Assembly (NCBI GenBank): GCA_024635855.1
Contig: JAGXHZ010000157.1
Coordinates: 1 to 11,592 of the forward strand
Direction: 5' to 3'
Origin: Sulfuricurvum sp.
Lineage (GTDB): Bacteria > Campylobacterota > Campylobacteria > Campylobacterales > Sulfurimonadaceae
DNA length: 11,592 nucleotides
The position numbers and the translations under genes were made by a program. Positions 1 to 7,953 of this stretch are shown piece by piece. The notes below the pieces were generated by a model. It ran no database searches. It was not told where the DNA came from and was given only the letters and a program-made list of their open reading frames with translations. Position 1 is the stretch's first letter. Each line of letters opens with the position of its first letter.

Positions 1-411
1 GCGTACCCAACCCGACAATTCGAAGGAAAAATCACCCAACTGCGTATGAATTCGGCTATCGTAAATGGCGTTGTCACGTATGAAGCGGTGGTAGAAGTGC
101 ATAACAGTAATCTCCTTTTACGTCCGGGGATGACCGCTAATGCCTCTATTATTACCGGCACATTTAAAAGTGTCCCTGTTATCCCCAATGCAGCATTACG
201 CTTTACCCCGCCTCTTTCGGATAAAGCGGATAAGAAAAAGCATGCTAGCGATCAAGACGACAAAGGAAAATATGTCTGGATATTAAAAAATAAAACTCCG
301 ACCAAAATAAAAGTCACTATCGGACGATCAGACGGCATTAGCAGTATTGTGCAGGGTTCATCATTAAAAATCGGTGATCGCATTATCATCGGCATTGAAG
401 AAGAACTATGA
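1..411 (+). CDS. MacA-like periplasmic adaptor (HlyD/RND membrane-fusion family), C-terminal part
   Basis: The reading frame is open from the left edge, so the true start lies upstream and 136 C-terminal residues are visible. An internal ATG at 46 is not the start, because homologous residues continue before it (AYPTRQFEGKITQ, a typical beta-barrel strand of efflux adaptors). The hallmark LLLRPGMTANASI near residues 38-50 is the conserved end of the beta-barrel domain in MacA/AcrA-type adaptors. A lysine/aspartate-rich loop follows (about residues 74-90), then the membrane-proximal domain. The family forms a periplasmic hexamer linking an inner-membrane ABC exporter to a TolC-like outer-membrane channel. 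The stop overlaps the start of the ATPase gene by four bases (ATGA), so the two are translationally coupled. The family is clear; the exported substrate cannot be read from sequence. Confidence 0.88.
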   Translation, partial: AYPTRQFEGKITQLRMNSAIVNGVVTYEAVVEVHNSNLLLRPGMTANASIITGTFKSVPVIPNAALRFTPPLSDKADKKKHASDQDDKGKYVWILKNKTPTKIKVTIGRSDGISSIVQGSSLKIGDRIIIGIEEEL

Positions 412-1109
412 CCAATTTGCCTGTTATCGAACTCAAAGGAACCAAAAAATATTACGGTTCAGGTGATGCCACCGCTTACGCACTTCGCGGCGTTAATTTG
501 ACCATCCATCAAGGAGAGTTCGTCGCGATCATGGGACCCAGCGGATCGGGAAAATCGACCGCTATGAACATTATCGGCTGTCTTGATACCCCAACAGAAG
601 GACAATATCTCTTTGAAGGGATCGATGTCGGAATGCTCAGCCGTGATCAAAGAGCATTACTACGGCGTAATTACATCGGTTTCATTTTCCAAGGGTTTAA
701 TCTTTTAGGCAAAACATCCGCCGTAGAAAATGTCGAACTTCCCCTTCTCTATCGGGGTGTTCCCGCGCATGAGCGCCAAGATATGGCAATGAAAGCGCTT
801 CACAGCGTCGGACTTGAAAATGTTGCCCATCATACCCCTGGCGAACTATCAGGAGGACAGCAGCAGCGCGTGGCTATTGCGCGTGCTATTGTCACCAATC
901 CTTTGGTATTACTCGCCGATGAGCCAACCGGAAATCTCGATACCGCCAAAAGTATTGAAGTGATGGAGCTGCTTCGTTCTTTCAACCGAGATCATGGCAT
1001 CACCGTCATTATGGTCACTCACGAAAGCGATATGGCGGCCTATGCAACAAGGACTATCCATTTTCGTGACGGAATCATCGATACCACTGAATCGAAGGAC
1101 ACCCCATGA
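408..1109 (+). CDS. MacB/LolD-type ABC transporter ATP-binding protein
   Basis: This 233-residue cytoplasmic ATPase powers the exporter formed with the adaptor before it and the permease after it. All nucleotide-binding elements are visible: Walker A GPSGSGKS at residues 43-50, Q-loop glutamine at 95 (FQGFNLL), signature LSGGQQQR at 147-154, Walker B LVLLADEP at 166-173 followed by TGNLD, and the switch histidine at 205 (VTHE). TGNLD and the overall length are typical of the MacB/LolD/FtsE/YknY group. The gene overlaps the adaptor gene and the permease gene by four bases each. In classical MacB the ATPase and permease are one chain of about 650 residues, while here they are separate, as in YknY/YknZ-like systems. 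LolD is a possible alternative name, but the adjacent adaptor argues for efflux over lipoprotein release. Confidence 0.93.
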   Translation: MTNLPVIELKGTKKYYGSGDATAYALRGVNLTIHQGEFVAIMGPSGSGKSTAMNIIGCLDTPTEGQYLFEGIDVGMLSRDQRALLRRNYIGFIFQGFNLLGKTSAVENVELPLLYRGVPAHERQDMAMKALHSVGLENVAHHTPGELSGGQQQRVAIARAIVTNPLVLLADEPTGNLDTAKSIEVMELLRSFNRDHGITVIMVTHESDMAAYATRTIHFRDGIIDTTESKDTP

Positions 1110-2317
1110 TTTGGAATGCCCTTATTCTGGCTATTCGTGAAATCCGTCGCAGTGTGATGCGTTCCGTCCTGACGACGTTGGGGATTGTCATCGGGGTAGC
1201 GTCGGTCATTGCCATGGTAATGCTAGGCGATGCCACAACCGCATACGTCACCAACAGTATCTCCAAACTCGGCAGCAATATGCTCATCATCCGCCCCGGA
1301 CAAGAGCGTCACGGTCCAGGTGGCGGCGATGCTACAGCCAAACGTTTTACCCAAGAGGATATTACTGCCATTTCACGCGAAATCGGAAGTCTCAAAGGGG
1401 TAGCTCCCGTCTCATCCAAAGGGATGCAAGTGGTCTATGGCAATCAGAACTACTCCACATCGATCGATGGAAGCAATAACGATTACTTTACGGTCAAAGA
1501 TTGGACTTTTGAATCGGGACGAAACTTTACTTCTGCCGAACTTCAAGGGGGAAAAGCTGTCTGCATCATCGGAGAAACCATCCGCAAAGAACTTTTCGGT
1601 GACCAAAATCCGCTTGATGCATCGATTCGTTTGGGAAACTTTTCGTGTCAGGTCGTCGGACTGCTTCATCCTAAAGGCGCTTCCATGTTCGGAATGGATC
1701 AGGACGATCTGATCGTCGTTCCGATTCGAATGTTCCAGCGTCGTATAAGCGGCAATCAGGATATTTCAACCATCATGCTTTCTGCAAAAAATGCTTCCAC
1801 AGTAGAAACGATCAAAAACAGTGTTACGTCCCTCATGCGCGAACGCCGTCATATACGTATGGGAGATGAAGATGACTTCAATGTCAGAGACTTGCGTGAA
1901 GTCGTCCAAACCCTCTCTTCCACAACCAAAATGCTAACCATCTTACTAGGTGCCGTCGCAGCCATCAGTTTGCTTGTCGGAGGAATCGGAATCATGAACA
2001 TCATGCTCGTCTCCGTCACCGAACGAACACGGGAAATCGGTATTCGTCTGGCTATCGGTGCATTGGAGCGTGAAGTACTGCTTCAATTTTTGGTCGAAGC
2101 AGTCGTCCTCTCTTCGCTGGGAGGAATTATCGGTATGATGCTGGGAGTCAGTGTGGGTGTGGCAATCAACCTCTTTTTTGAACTCCCTTTTGTTTTTAAT
2201 ACCTCGATTGTTGTTATCGCTTTTTTATTTTCGACAATCGTCGGGATCGTTTTTGGATATTTTCCGGCGCGCAAGGCAGCCCGTCTTAATCCGATCGATG
2301 CTTTAAGACATGAGTGA
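1106..2317 (+). CDS. MacB-type ABC transporter permease (MacB_PCD + FtsX domains)
   Basis: This 403-residue inner-membrane permease has the MacB topology. One helix lies near residues 20-42, preceded by the amphipathic AIREIRRSVMRS segment. A large periplasmic domain spans about 45-272, and three C-terminal helices lie near 275-298, 324-356 and 366-386. The sequence TERTREIGIRLAIGA after the second helix and the ending PARKAARLNPIDALRHE are diagnostic of FtsX/MacB permeases. MacB works by mechanotransmission: ATP binding in the cytoplasm moves the periplasmic domain and pushes substrate through the adaptor into the outer-membrane channel. The gene starts inside the ATPase stop (ATGA) and is the last of the operon. 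No TolC gene follows; if one belongs here it would be upstream of the window. Family assignment is firm; substrate is unknown. Confidence 0.92.
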   Translation: MIWNALILAIREIRRSVMRSVLTTLGIVIGVASVIAMVMLGDATTAYVTNSISKLGSNMLIIRPGQERHGPGGGDATAKRFTQEDITAISREIGSLKGVAPVSSKGMQVVYGNQNYSTSIDGSNNDYFTVKDWTFESGRNFTSAELQGGKAVCIIGETIRKELFGDQNPLDASIRLGNFSCQVVGLLHPKGASMFGMDQDDLIVVPIRMFQRRISGNQDISTIMLSAKNASTVETIKNSVTSLMRERRHIRMGDEDDFNVRDLREVVQTLSSTTKMLTILLGAVAAISLLVGGIGIMNIMLVSVTERTREIGIRLAIGALEREVLLQFLVEAVVLSSLGGIIGMMLGVSVGVAINLFFELPFVFNTSIVVIAFLFSTIVGIVFGYFPARKAARLNPIDALRHE

Positions 2318-2326
2318 TTTGGACGA

Positions 2327-2332
2327 TATAGT
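2327..2332 (+). promoter_or_regulatory. candidate -10 element for the small protein gene
   Basis: TATAGT lies 27 bases before the ATG at 2360, in the 42-base gap after the permease gene. No convincing -35 is seen, so read-through from the transporter operon is also possible. A ribosome-binding site AAAGGAA precedes the start codon. Confidence 0.25.
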
Positions 2333-2359
2333 GGTATACGATTTAATAAAGGAACCATT

Positions 2360-2926
2360 ATGCAAATCAATGCAGCAACAAGTTCAGTTAATCCATACAT
2401 AGCAAATACTCTCGGACAAAATGAAAAAGAGTCTGCCGACTTTAAAGAGAAAATAAAAAGCGGTGAGATTTCAGGGAAAACTCTCTCTCAAGCTTATCTT
2501 ATTGAATACACCCAAAGCGTTGAAAATTACTCCTCCGGTAATTTAGAAGCGCAAAGTGCCTCTTTTGATATCAATAAAGTTAAAGATATTTTAAAATCCA
2601 TTGATTTTACCGCCATCGGATATACCGGTAAACCCATAGCGGATATGAATCCTGATGAAGCCAAAGCATTGGTCAGCGAAGAGGGATTTTTCGGAGTCTC
2701 CCAAACGTCCAATCGTCTTGCCGATTTTATCCTCAGCGGCGGCGGCGATGATATCGATAGACTCAAAGCAGGTCGAGAGGGAATCGTTCGCGGATTTAAT
2801 GAAGCCGAAAAAATATGGGGTGGAAAACTTCCTGATATTTCCTACGAAACACTCGATAAAGCGTTGGCTAAAATTGATGAAAAAATCACTGCGCTTGGCG
2901 GAAATATTCTAAACGCTACAGCCTAA
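2360..2926 (+). CDS. small soluble protein of unknown function, DUF5610-like
   Basis: This protein has 188 residues, with no signal peptide, membrane segment or cysteine. The start is supported by AAAGGAA six to seven bases upstream. The first 60 residues are polar and Ser/Asn/Gln-rich (MQINAATSSVNPY). The second half carries the pattern RLKAGREGIVRGFNEAEKIWGG followed by a helical tail (KALAKIDEKITALGG). From memory this tail resembles DUF5610-like proteins of proteobacteria and a Campylobacterota family often mislabelled 'hydrogenase-4 component G'. No hydrogenase gene is nearby, so I would not use that name. The N-terminal style (MQIN, low-complexity polar) is shared with some flagellum-associated proteins, but nothing here proves such a role. 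It sits between an efflux operon and a c-di-GMP sensor, apparently as its own unit. It is a real gene by codon pattern and start site; its function is unknown. Confidence 0.75.
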   Translation: MQINAATSSVNPYIANTLGQNEKESADFKEKIKSGEISGKTLSQAYLIEYTQSVENYSSGNLEAQSASFDINKVKDILKSIDFTAIGYTGKPIADMNPDEAKALVSEEGFFGVSQTSNRLADFILSGGGDDIDRLKAGREGIVRGFNEAEKIWGGKLPDISYETLDKALAKIDEKITALGGNILNATA

Positions 2927-2966
2927 ATTCCAAGGGCAGAAAACGTCAGTTGGATTTCCTTGAAAA

Positions 2967-2972
2967 TATAAT
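2967..2972 (+). promoter_or_regulatory. candidate -10 box for the GGDEF-EAL gene
   Basis: A perfect TATAAT lies in the 84-base gap before the ATG at 3011, in an AT-rich stretch with no clear -35. This is usual for sigma-70 promoters in Campylobacterota. The start codon is preceded by the ribosome-binding site AGGAAG at 3001-3006. Confidence 0.4.
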
Positions 2973-3010
2973 AATATCGAGTCATAATTTATCCTATATT
3001 AGGAAGTCTA

Positions 3011-5956
3011 ATGCTTTTAAAAAAATCTTCTTTTCCATTCATACAAAATCTCTCGCAAACAATTTTCGTCCTAATACTGCTTTTAATCTCATTTAATATT
3101 TATGTTTATTCTGAAAAAGAAATTGATCGTGTGAATGAAATATGGCTGAACTCTTTTTTACTCGCGGATGAATTACGCCAATCTTCGGATGATTTAACAC
3201 GAATGGTTCGAACTTACATAGCCACCGGAAATCCACTTTACAAAGAGCATTATCAAGAAATTCTCGATATTCGTAATGGATTAAAAGCTCGCCCGATTGA
3301 CTATCAAAATATTTATTGGGATTTAGTTGGACTGGATGATAAACGTCCGCGTCCTCTTAGCAATCAATCCGTTCCTTTAATCGATAGAATGCGTCAAGCA
3401 GGATTTACAAAACACGAATTTGCCAAACTATCCGAAGCCAAAAATAATTCCGATACACTCACCAAAACCGAATTTATCGCAATGAAGCTGATAGAATCCA
3501 AAGGCTCCCAATCCCAGATAGCTCTTAAAAAACAAAAAGCGCTCGAACTTTTGCATGATGCACCTTACCATCAAGCAAAAGCTTCTATTATGCATCCTAT
3601 TGATGAATCTTATGTCATGATGAAAAAACGGATAAATGATGCAGTTTACACAGCCGAAACCATTGCCTACTATTTCCGAATACTCTTTATTTTAATCGGC
3701 GTCTCTTTTTTCTTTATGCTTTTTCGTCTCTATAAAACACTCAATACAATACTCGGCAGCTCCGTCGATGATTTACACTCGCATATTTCACGTATAGGAC
3801 ATGGGGATTTTTCGCTTCCAATTATTGTGAATTCAGGTCAAGAAAACAGCGTTTTAGGATGGCTTGGCGAAACACAATCAACACTAAAAGATCTCATCAC
3901 TAAAAATGAACGGCTCAAACGGCTCTATGCCGCATTAAGTCAATGCAATCAAGCCATCGTCCGATGTAAAAATGAAGAAGAGCTATTCCCCATCATTTGT
4001 CGTGATGCCGTCAATTTCGGTGGTATGAAAATGGCATCGATTTCCATGCAAAATGAACAAAATCAGCAAATGGAATTGGTCGCATTTTATGGAGAAAGTA
4101 CCGATTACAGTACCGAATTTCTACTTTACCGCGACAAAAATACGGTGGGAATATTTACTCTCTATGCGCAAAATATAGAAGCCTTTGATGAAGCAGCCAA
4201 AAGATTGCTCGAAGAGATGGCAATGGATATCAGCTTTGCACTAGAGAGTTTCAAGCATGATACTGTTCGAAAAGATATGGAAGAGGCTTTACAAAAAAGT
4301 CAAAAACATTTATCTACGATCATTGAAAATGAACCCGAATGTGTCAAATTAGTGGATGTAAAAGGTAAGCTTGTAGAAATAAATCCTGCCGGATTAAAAA
4401 TGTTAGAGGTTGATACCCTCGAAAAGGCGCAAAAATACAATTTGATGCACTACATACTTCCTGAATGGAGAGCTCCCTTTATCGTATTGCATAAACGTGT
4501 GATGAATGGAGAAAATGCCATATTGGAGTTTGAGATTCAGGGAATCAAAGGGACACATCGTTGGCTTGAAACGCATGCAACGCCTTTGCGTGATGGCGAG
4601 GGAAATGTAACGATGCTGTTAGGCATCACAAGAGATACGACCCAACGTAAACAAAATGAAGAACAAATACGTTATCTGGCAAATTTTGATTCTCTTACCG
4701 GATTACCCAATCGTACACAGCTGAACCTTCAAATCAAAAACTTATTGAGTTTGGCAAAACGTAATAATAAAGAAATTACGGTTATGTTTCTCGACCTTGA
4801 CCGATTCAAAGAGATCAACGATACCTTAGGTCACAGCGTTGGCGACAGCCTGCTGATTCAGTCTTCTGAGCGTCTGCAATCGTTATTACGTGAAGAAGAC
4901 ACCGTAGCACGCTTGGGAGGTGACGAGTTCATCATCCTTCTCCCAAATATACAGATAAACGGAGCTGCCAAAGTGGCTCAAAAACTCTTAAGCGCCTTTA
5001 GCACACCTTTCCAAATCGATCACCATGAACTTAGCATCAGTGCTTCTATTGGAATTGCTTTGTACCCTAATGACGGAACAGATTTCGAAACTCTCTACAA
5101 AAATGCCGATACCGCGATGTATTGTGCCAAACAAGAAGGACGCAACGGCTACAGTTTCTTTACCAAAGAGATGCAAGAACATTCAGCTCGAAATCTTGAA
5201 TTGAATAATGCTTTGCGTCATGCACTGGAGAAAAATCAATTTCAGCTCCACTATCAACCTCAAATTTCTGCTAAAAATGGTGAAATTATTGGAGCAGAAG
5301 CACTTTTACGCTGGCATCACCCAGAGTACGGAAACATATCACCTGTGGAATTCATCCCTATTTTAGAAGAGAACGGTCTCATATTGCAAATCGGAGAATG
5401 GGTTTTAAGTACCGCCATATCTCAAGCAAAAACGTGGATGGAGCAAGGGAATAAACCAATTATTATTGCCGTCAATCTATCAGCCGTACAATTTCGACAT
5501 TTATCCCTGCTAACTACAATCTCCACGATAATCGAAGAGACCGGATTACCGCCTCAATATTTAGAACTCGAACTTACCGAGAGTGTAGCCATGCATGATC
5601 CGCAAAAAGCCATCAATATAATGAACGATTTACACGATCTTGGGGTGCGCATGTCCATAGATGACTTTGGGACAGGGTATTCAAGCTTAAGCTACCTCAA
5701 GAAGTTCAAAATCTATAAGCTCAAGATCGATCAATCTTTTATTCGAGACATCAACATCGATAAAGAGGATAAAGCAATCGTCAGCGCGATTATAAGTATG
5801 GCAAAACGTTTAGGCTTGCAAACAATTGCAGAGGGGGTTGAAACGATTGGGCAGCTCGAATACCTTCAAGAAGAAGGATGTGATGAAATACAAGGATATT
5901 TTTACTCCAAACCGCTTCCTGCCAAAGCGTTTGAAGCATTTAGAGCGGGGCATTAA
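3011..5956 (+). CDS. membrane sensor GGDEF-EAL protein (periplasmic sensor, GAF-like, PAS, GGDEF, EAL)
   Basis: This 981-residue inner-membrane protein makes and/or degrades cyclic di-GMP. Helices lie near residues 13-33 and 216-240 and flank a periplasmic domain. That domain carries the ELRQSSDDLTRMVRTYIATG and IYWDLVG patterns of a widespread bacterial sensor region whose ligand I do not know. A HAMP-like linker follows (about 241-292), then a short GAF-like segment (about 300-420), PAS (about 432-547), GGDEF (about 556-720) and EAL (about 735-975). The cyclase site GGDEF is at 636-640 with an intact product-inhibition site RxxD (REED, 627-630). The phosphodiesterase domain has EALLRW (EAL at 763-765), NLSAVQF, ELTES, DDFGTGYSS, KIDQSFI, AEGVET and QGY. 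Both activities therefore look possible, and the dominant one cannot be told. The gene has its own promoter candidate and converges on mscL with 19 bases between stops. Confidence 0.93.
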   Translation: MLLKKSSFPFIQNLSQTIFVLILLLISFNIYVYSEKEIDRVNEIWLNSFLLADELRQSSDDLTRMVRTYIATGNPLYKEHYQEILDIRNGLKARPIDYQNIYWDLVGLDDKRPRPLSNQSVPLIDRMRQAGFTKHEFAKLSEAKNNSDTLTKTEFIAMKLIESKGSQSQIALKKQKALELLHDAPYHQAKASIMHPIDESYVMMKKRINDAVYTAETIAYYFRILFILIGVSFFFMLFRLYKTLNTILGSSVDDLHSHISRIGHGDFSLPIIVNSGQENSVLGWLGETQSTLKDLITKNERLKRLYAALSQCNQAIVRCKNEEELFPIICRDAVNFGGMKMASISMQNEQNQQMELVAFYGESTDYSTEFLLYRDKNTVGIFTLYAQNIEAFDEAAKRLLEEMAMDISFALESFKHDTVRKDMEEALQKSQKHLSTIIENEPECVKLVDVKGKLVEINPAGLKMLEVDTLEKAQKYNLMHYILPEWRAPFIVLHKRVMNGENAILEFEIQGIKGTHRWLETHATPLRDGEGNVTMLLGITRDTTQRKQNEEQIRYLANFDSLTGLPNRTQLNLQIKNLLSLAKRNNKEITVMFLDLDRFKEINDTLGHSVGDSLLIQSSERLQSLLREEDTVARLGGDEFIILLPNIQINGAAKVAQKLLSAFSTPFQIDHHELSISASIGIALYPNDGTDFETLYKNADTAMYCAKQEGRNGYSFFTKEMQEHSARNLELNNALRHALEKNQFQLHYQPQISAKNGEIIGAEALLRWHHPEYGNISPVEFIPILEENGLILQIGEWVLSTAISQAKTWMEQGNKPIIIAVNLSAVQFRHLSLLTTISTIIEETGLPPQYLELELTESVAMHDPQKAINIMNDLHDLGVRMSIDDFGTGYSSLSYLKKFKIYKLKIDQSFIRDINIDKEDKAIVSAIISMAKRLGLQTIAEGVETIGQLEYLQEEGCDEIQGYFYSKPLPAKAFEAFRAGH

Positions 5957-5975
5957 ATTTATCCCGATATACAAT

Positions 5976-6419
5976 TTAAACGTATTGCGCACTTCGGCAA
6001 TGTGGACACACGTGTGCTGCCAATGGAATTTCCATTGCACATTCAGGACATACTTTAGTCGTAGGTGCAACGGGTGCAGCTTCTGGCTCTTGCGCTTTGA
6101 GTTTATTATAGGCTTTCACCATCATAAACATCACAAACCCTAAAATCGTAAACGAAATAACGTCATTAACAAACAATCCAAGCTTGATTGCCGGAGCACC
6201 TGCTGCATCCAAAGCGGTTAAAGAAACATATTCTTTACCGTCCAAAGCGATAAATAACGACGAAAAATCGGCTCCGCCCATAAGCAAACCAACGGGTGGC
6301 ATAATGATATTTGTCACCAATGATTTAACAACAGTCGCAAACGCAGCACCAAAAATAAACCCTACCGCCATGTCGATGACATTGCCACCAATTAAAAATT
6401 TTTTGAATTCAGCAAACAT
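5976..6419 (-). CDS. mscL: large-conductance mechanosensitive channel MscL with C-terminal zinc ribbon
   Basis: This 147-residue inner-membrane channel opens under membrane tension and releases solutes during hypo-osmotic shock. The N-terminus MFAEFKKFLIGGNVIDMAVG is the amphipathic S1 helix and start of TM1 typical of MscL. TM1 is about residues 14-43 and TM2 about 80-103, with a periplasmic loop between them. After the usual charged cytoplasmic helix (KAYNKLKAQEPEA) there is an added module, CPEC at 124-127 and CPHC at 138-141. This is a four-cysteine zinc ribbon that E. coli MscL lacks. The start is supported by AAAGGGAG upstream. The gene begins 19 bases after the HD-GYP stop on the same strand with no terminator or promoter visible between, so it is probably the last gene of that operon. 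Channel identity is very secure; the role of the ribbon is unknown. Confidence 0.95.
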   Translation of the reverse strand: MFAEFKKFLIGGNVIDMAVGFIFGAAFATVVKSLVTNIIMPPVGLLMGGADFSSLFIALDGKEYVSLTALDAAGAPAIKLGLFVNDVISFTILGFVMFMMVKAYNKLKAQEPEAAPVAPTTKVCPECAMEIPLAAHVCPHCRSAQYV

Positions 6420-6438
6420 AGCTTACTCCCTTTTGATC

Positions 6439-7953
6439 TTACTTTTCTATTGTATCCCTTAAATGTTCACGAATCGTTAAAAACTCATCTAAATGATCAA
6501 AGAAAATGTCGATAAGAGACGGGTCAAAATGTTTTGCTCTTTCTTCTCTAAAAAGAGAAAAAATACGTTCATCATCCCACGCTTTTTTATAAACACGATC
6601 ACTCCCCAATGCATCGAAAACATCTGCCAATGCGGTAATACGGCCATAAATGTGGATAGCTTCACCACTCAAACCTCTGGGATATCCGCTACCATCCCAT
6701 TTTTCATGGTGTTCATACGCAACGGTTGCTGCCGTCAAAAGCAACTCTCGCTGCGAATGTTTAAGCATCTCGTATCCAAGTACTGCATGTGTATCCATAA
6801 TACGACGTTCTTCTTCATCAAAACGACCCGGTTTATTTAAAACGGCATCAGGAATAGCTACTTTTCCTATATCATGCATGGGTGAAGCTTGCCTGAGCAT
6901 TTCAGCTTCATTCTCATTAAGACCAGAATACAGTGCAAGGAGTTTGGAATATTCAGCAACTCTTCTTACATGATTACCCGTCTCTTTGGAACGACTCTCT
7001 CCGATAGAACCCATAGTAAAGACAACTTCACGCTGAGTATCTTCGATCTCTTTATTGAGTGTCGTAATCTCTTCAAGCGCCGTATCCATACTGCCAATCA
7101 TCGTATTAAATGCATCTGAGAGTTCTCCTATCTCATCATCGCGGTCAATTTTTACCTGCTGTGTATAATCTTGCGTTTTCGTTACTTTTTTCGCAACATC
7201 CGCGAGAGTAATAACAGGACGAATAAGCGCTGTTGCAACATAATACGCCGCAGTTGCAATAAAAATTGCACCGGTAATCAAAAGCAATATAAACCATTTT
7301 TCATATTTATATAACAACCGATATGCAAATGCTTTCTCTTCTTCAAGAACAATCGTCAATTCAGGTTTCATTGTTAAAGGACGGGAGACTTGAAGCGACT
7401 CTTCAAATATACTCGGACGCAAATCAATTTTACCATCATGATGTTGAACATAAAAGTGTCGTTTGGCTGTATTAGAAAAAAAAGGCTTCAAATTTTCAAG
7501 AGAATACGTAACGATTATTTTACCGATGGGTTGCTGGGTAAAATTAGAGATAATCAAAGTAGTATAAAAGGGTGATTTCATAATTATTTTTCCAATAGAA
7601 GTAAAATCACTGGATGCTATAACTCTCTCTTTTTGGTCAATAACGTAAAAATCACCCTCAATGTTTAAATCATTTTTCTTGGCTAAAAGAGCGTTGCTGA
7701 TACGGTGATCCAAATCTTGCGTATAGATATCATTCATTACATCTGATTTTGCAATAAATGCCATATCTTTTTGCAATGCTTCAAGATTCTGATCAATATG
7801 TTCTGTTGTCATTTGAAGCTGGGTGTTCATCTCCTGTGTGACCGTATTGTACTGTTCACTTCGATATGAACTACCCATTAAAAACATTGTTAGCGCATAA
7901 GGTATCAAACTGATCCCTAAAAACAAAAGAATTGCTTTGAGTCTAAAACTCAT
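6439..7953 (-). CDS. Cache-like/HAMP/HD-GYP transmembrane c-di-GMP phosphodiesterase
   Basis: This 504-residue inner-membrane receptor has TM1 near residues 6-26 and a periplasmic sensor about 27-216. The sensor includes GDFYVIDQKERVIASSDFTSIGK, which reads like a Cache fold. TM2 lies near 217-241, HAMP about 242-293 (LIRPV start, DEIGELSDAFNTM end), a short coiled coil about 294-312 and HD-GYP about 315-495. The metal and catalytic residues look complete: NHVRRVAEYS, HD at 360-361 within MHDIGK, HHEKWDGSGYP at 415-425 with the GYP triad, and ADVFDAL. HD-GYP enzymes hydrolyse c-di-GMP to pGpG and GMP, so periplasmic ligand binding probably tunes intracellular c-di-GMP. The start ATG overlaps the preceding binding-protein-like gene by 11 bases and has AAGG six bases upstream. 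That tight coupling suggests the upstream products provide or modulate its signal. Family firm; ligand unknown. Confidence 0.93.
   Translation of the reverse strand: MSFRLKAILLFLGISLIPYALTMFLMGSSYRSEQYNTVTQEMNTQLQMTTEHIDQNLEALQKDMAFIAKSDVMNDIYTQDLDHRISNALLAKKNDLNIEGDFYVIDQKERVIASSDFTSIGKIIMKSPFYTTLIISNFTQQPIGKIIVTYSLENLKPFFSNTAKRHFYVQHHDGKIDLRPSIFEESLQVSRPLTMKPELTIVLEEEKAFAYRLLYKYEKWFILLLITGAIFIATAAYYVATALIRPVITLADVAKKVTKTQDYTQQVKIDRDDEIGELSDAFNTMIGSMDTALEEITTLNKEIEDTQREVVFTMGSIGESRSKETGNHVRRVAEYSKLLALYSGLNENEAEMLRQASPMHDIGKVAIPDAVLNKPGRFDEEERRIMDTHAVLGYEMLKHSQRELLLTAATVAYEHHEKWDGSGYPRGLSGEAIHIYGRITALADVFDALGSDRVYKKAWDDERIFSLFREERAKHFDPSLIDIFFDHLDEFLTIREHLRDTIEK

Noticed and set aside
46..411. 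A complete small protein starting at ATG 46
   Set aside because: The frame is open to the left edge and encodes adaptor-family residues before this ATG, so it is an internal methionine.
2360..2926. Hydrogenase-4 component G as the name of the small protein
   Set aside because: No hydrogenase gene is near, and the sequence has no feature of a hydrogenase subunit; the nickname appears to be a propagated misannotation.
2930..2962. CAAGG...CCTTG inverted repeat after the small protein gene, as a terminator
   Set aside because: The stem is only five pairs with a 22-base loop and no U-run follows; it is too weak to call.
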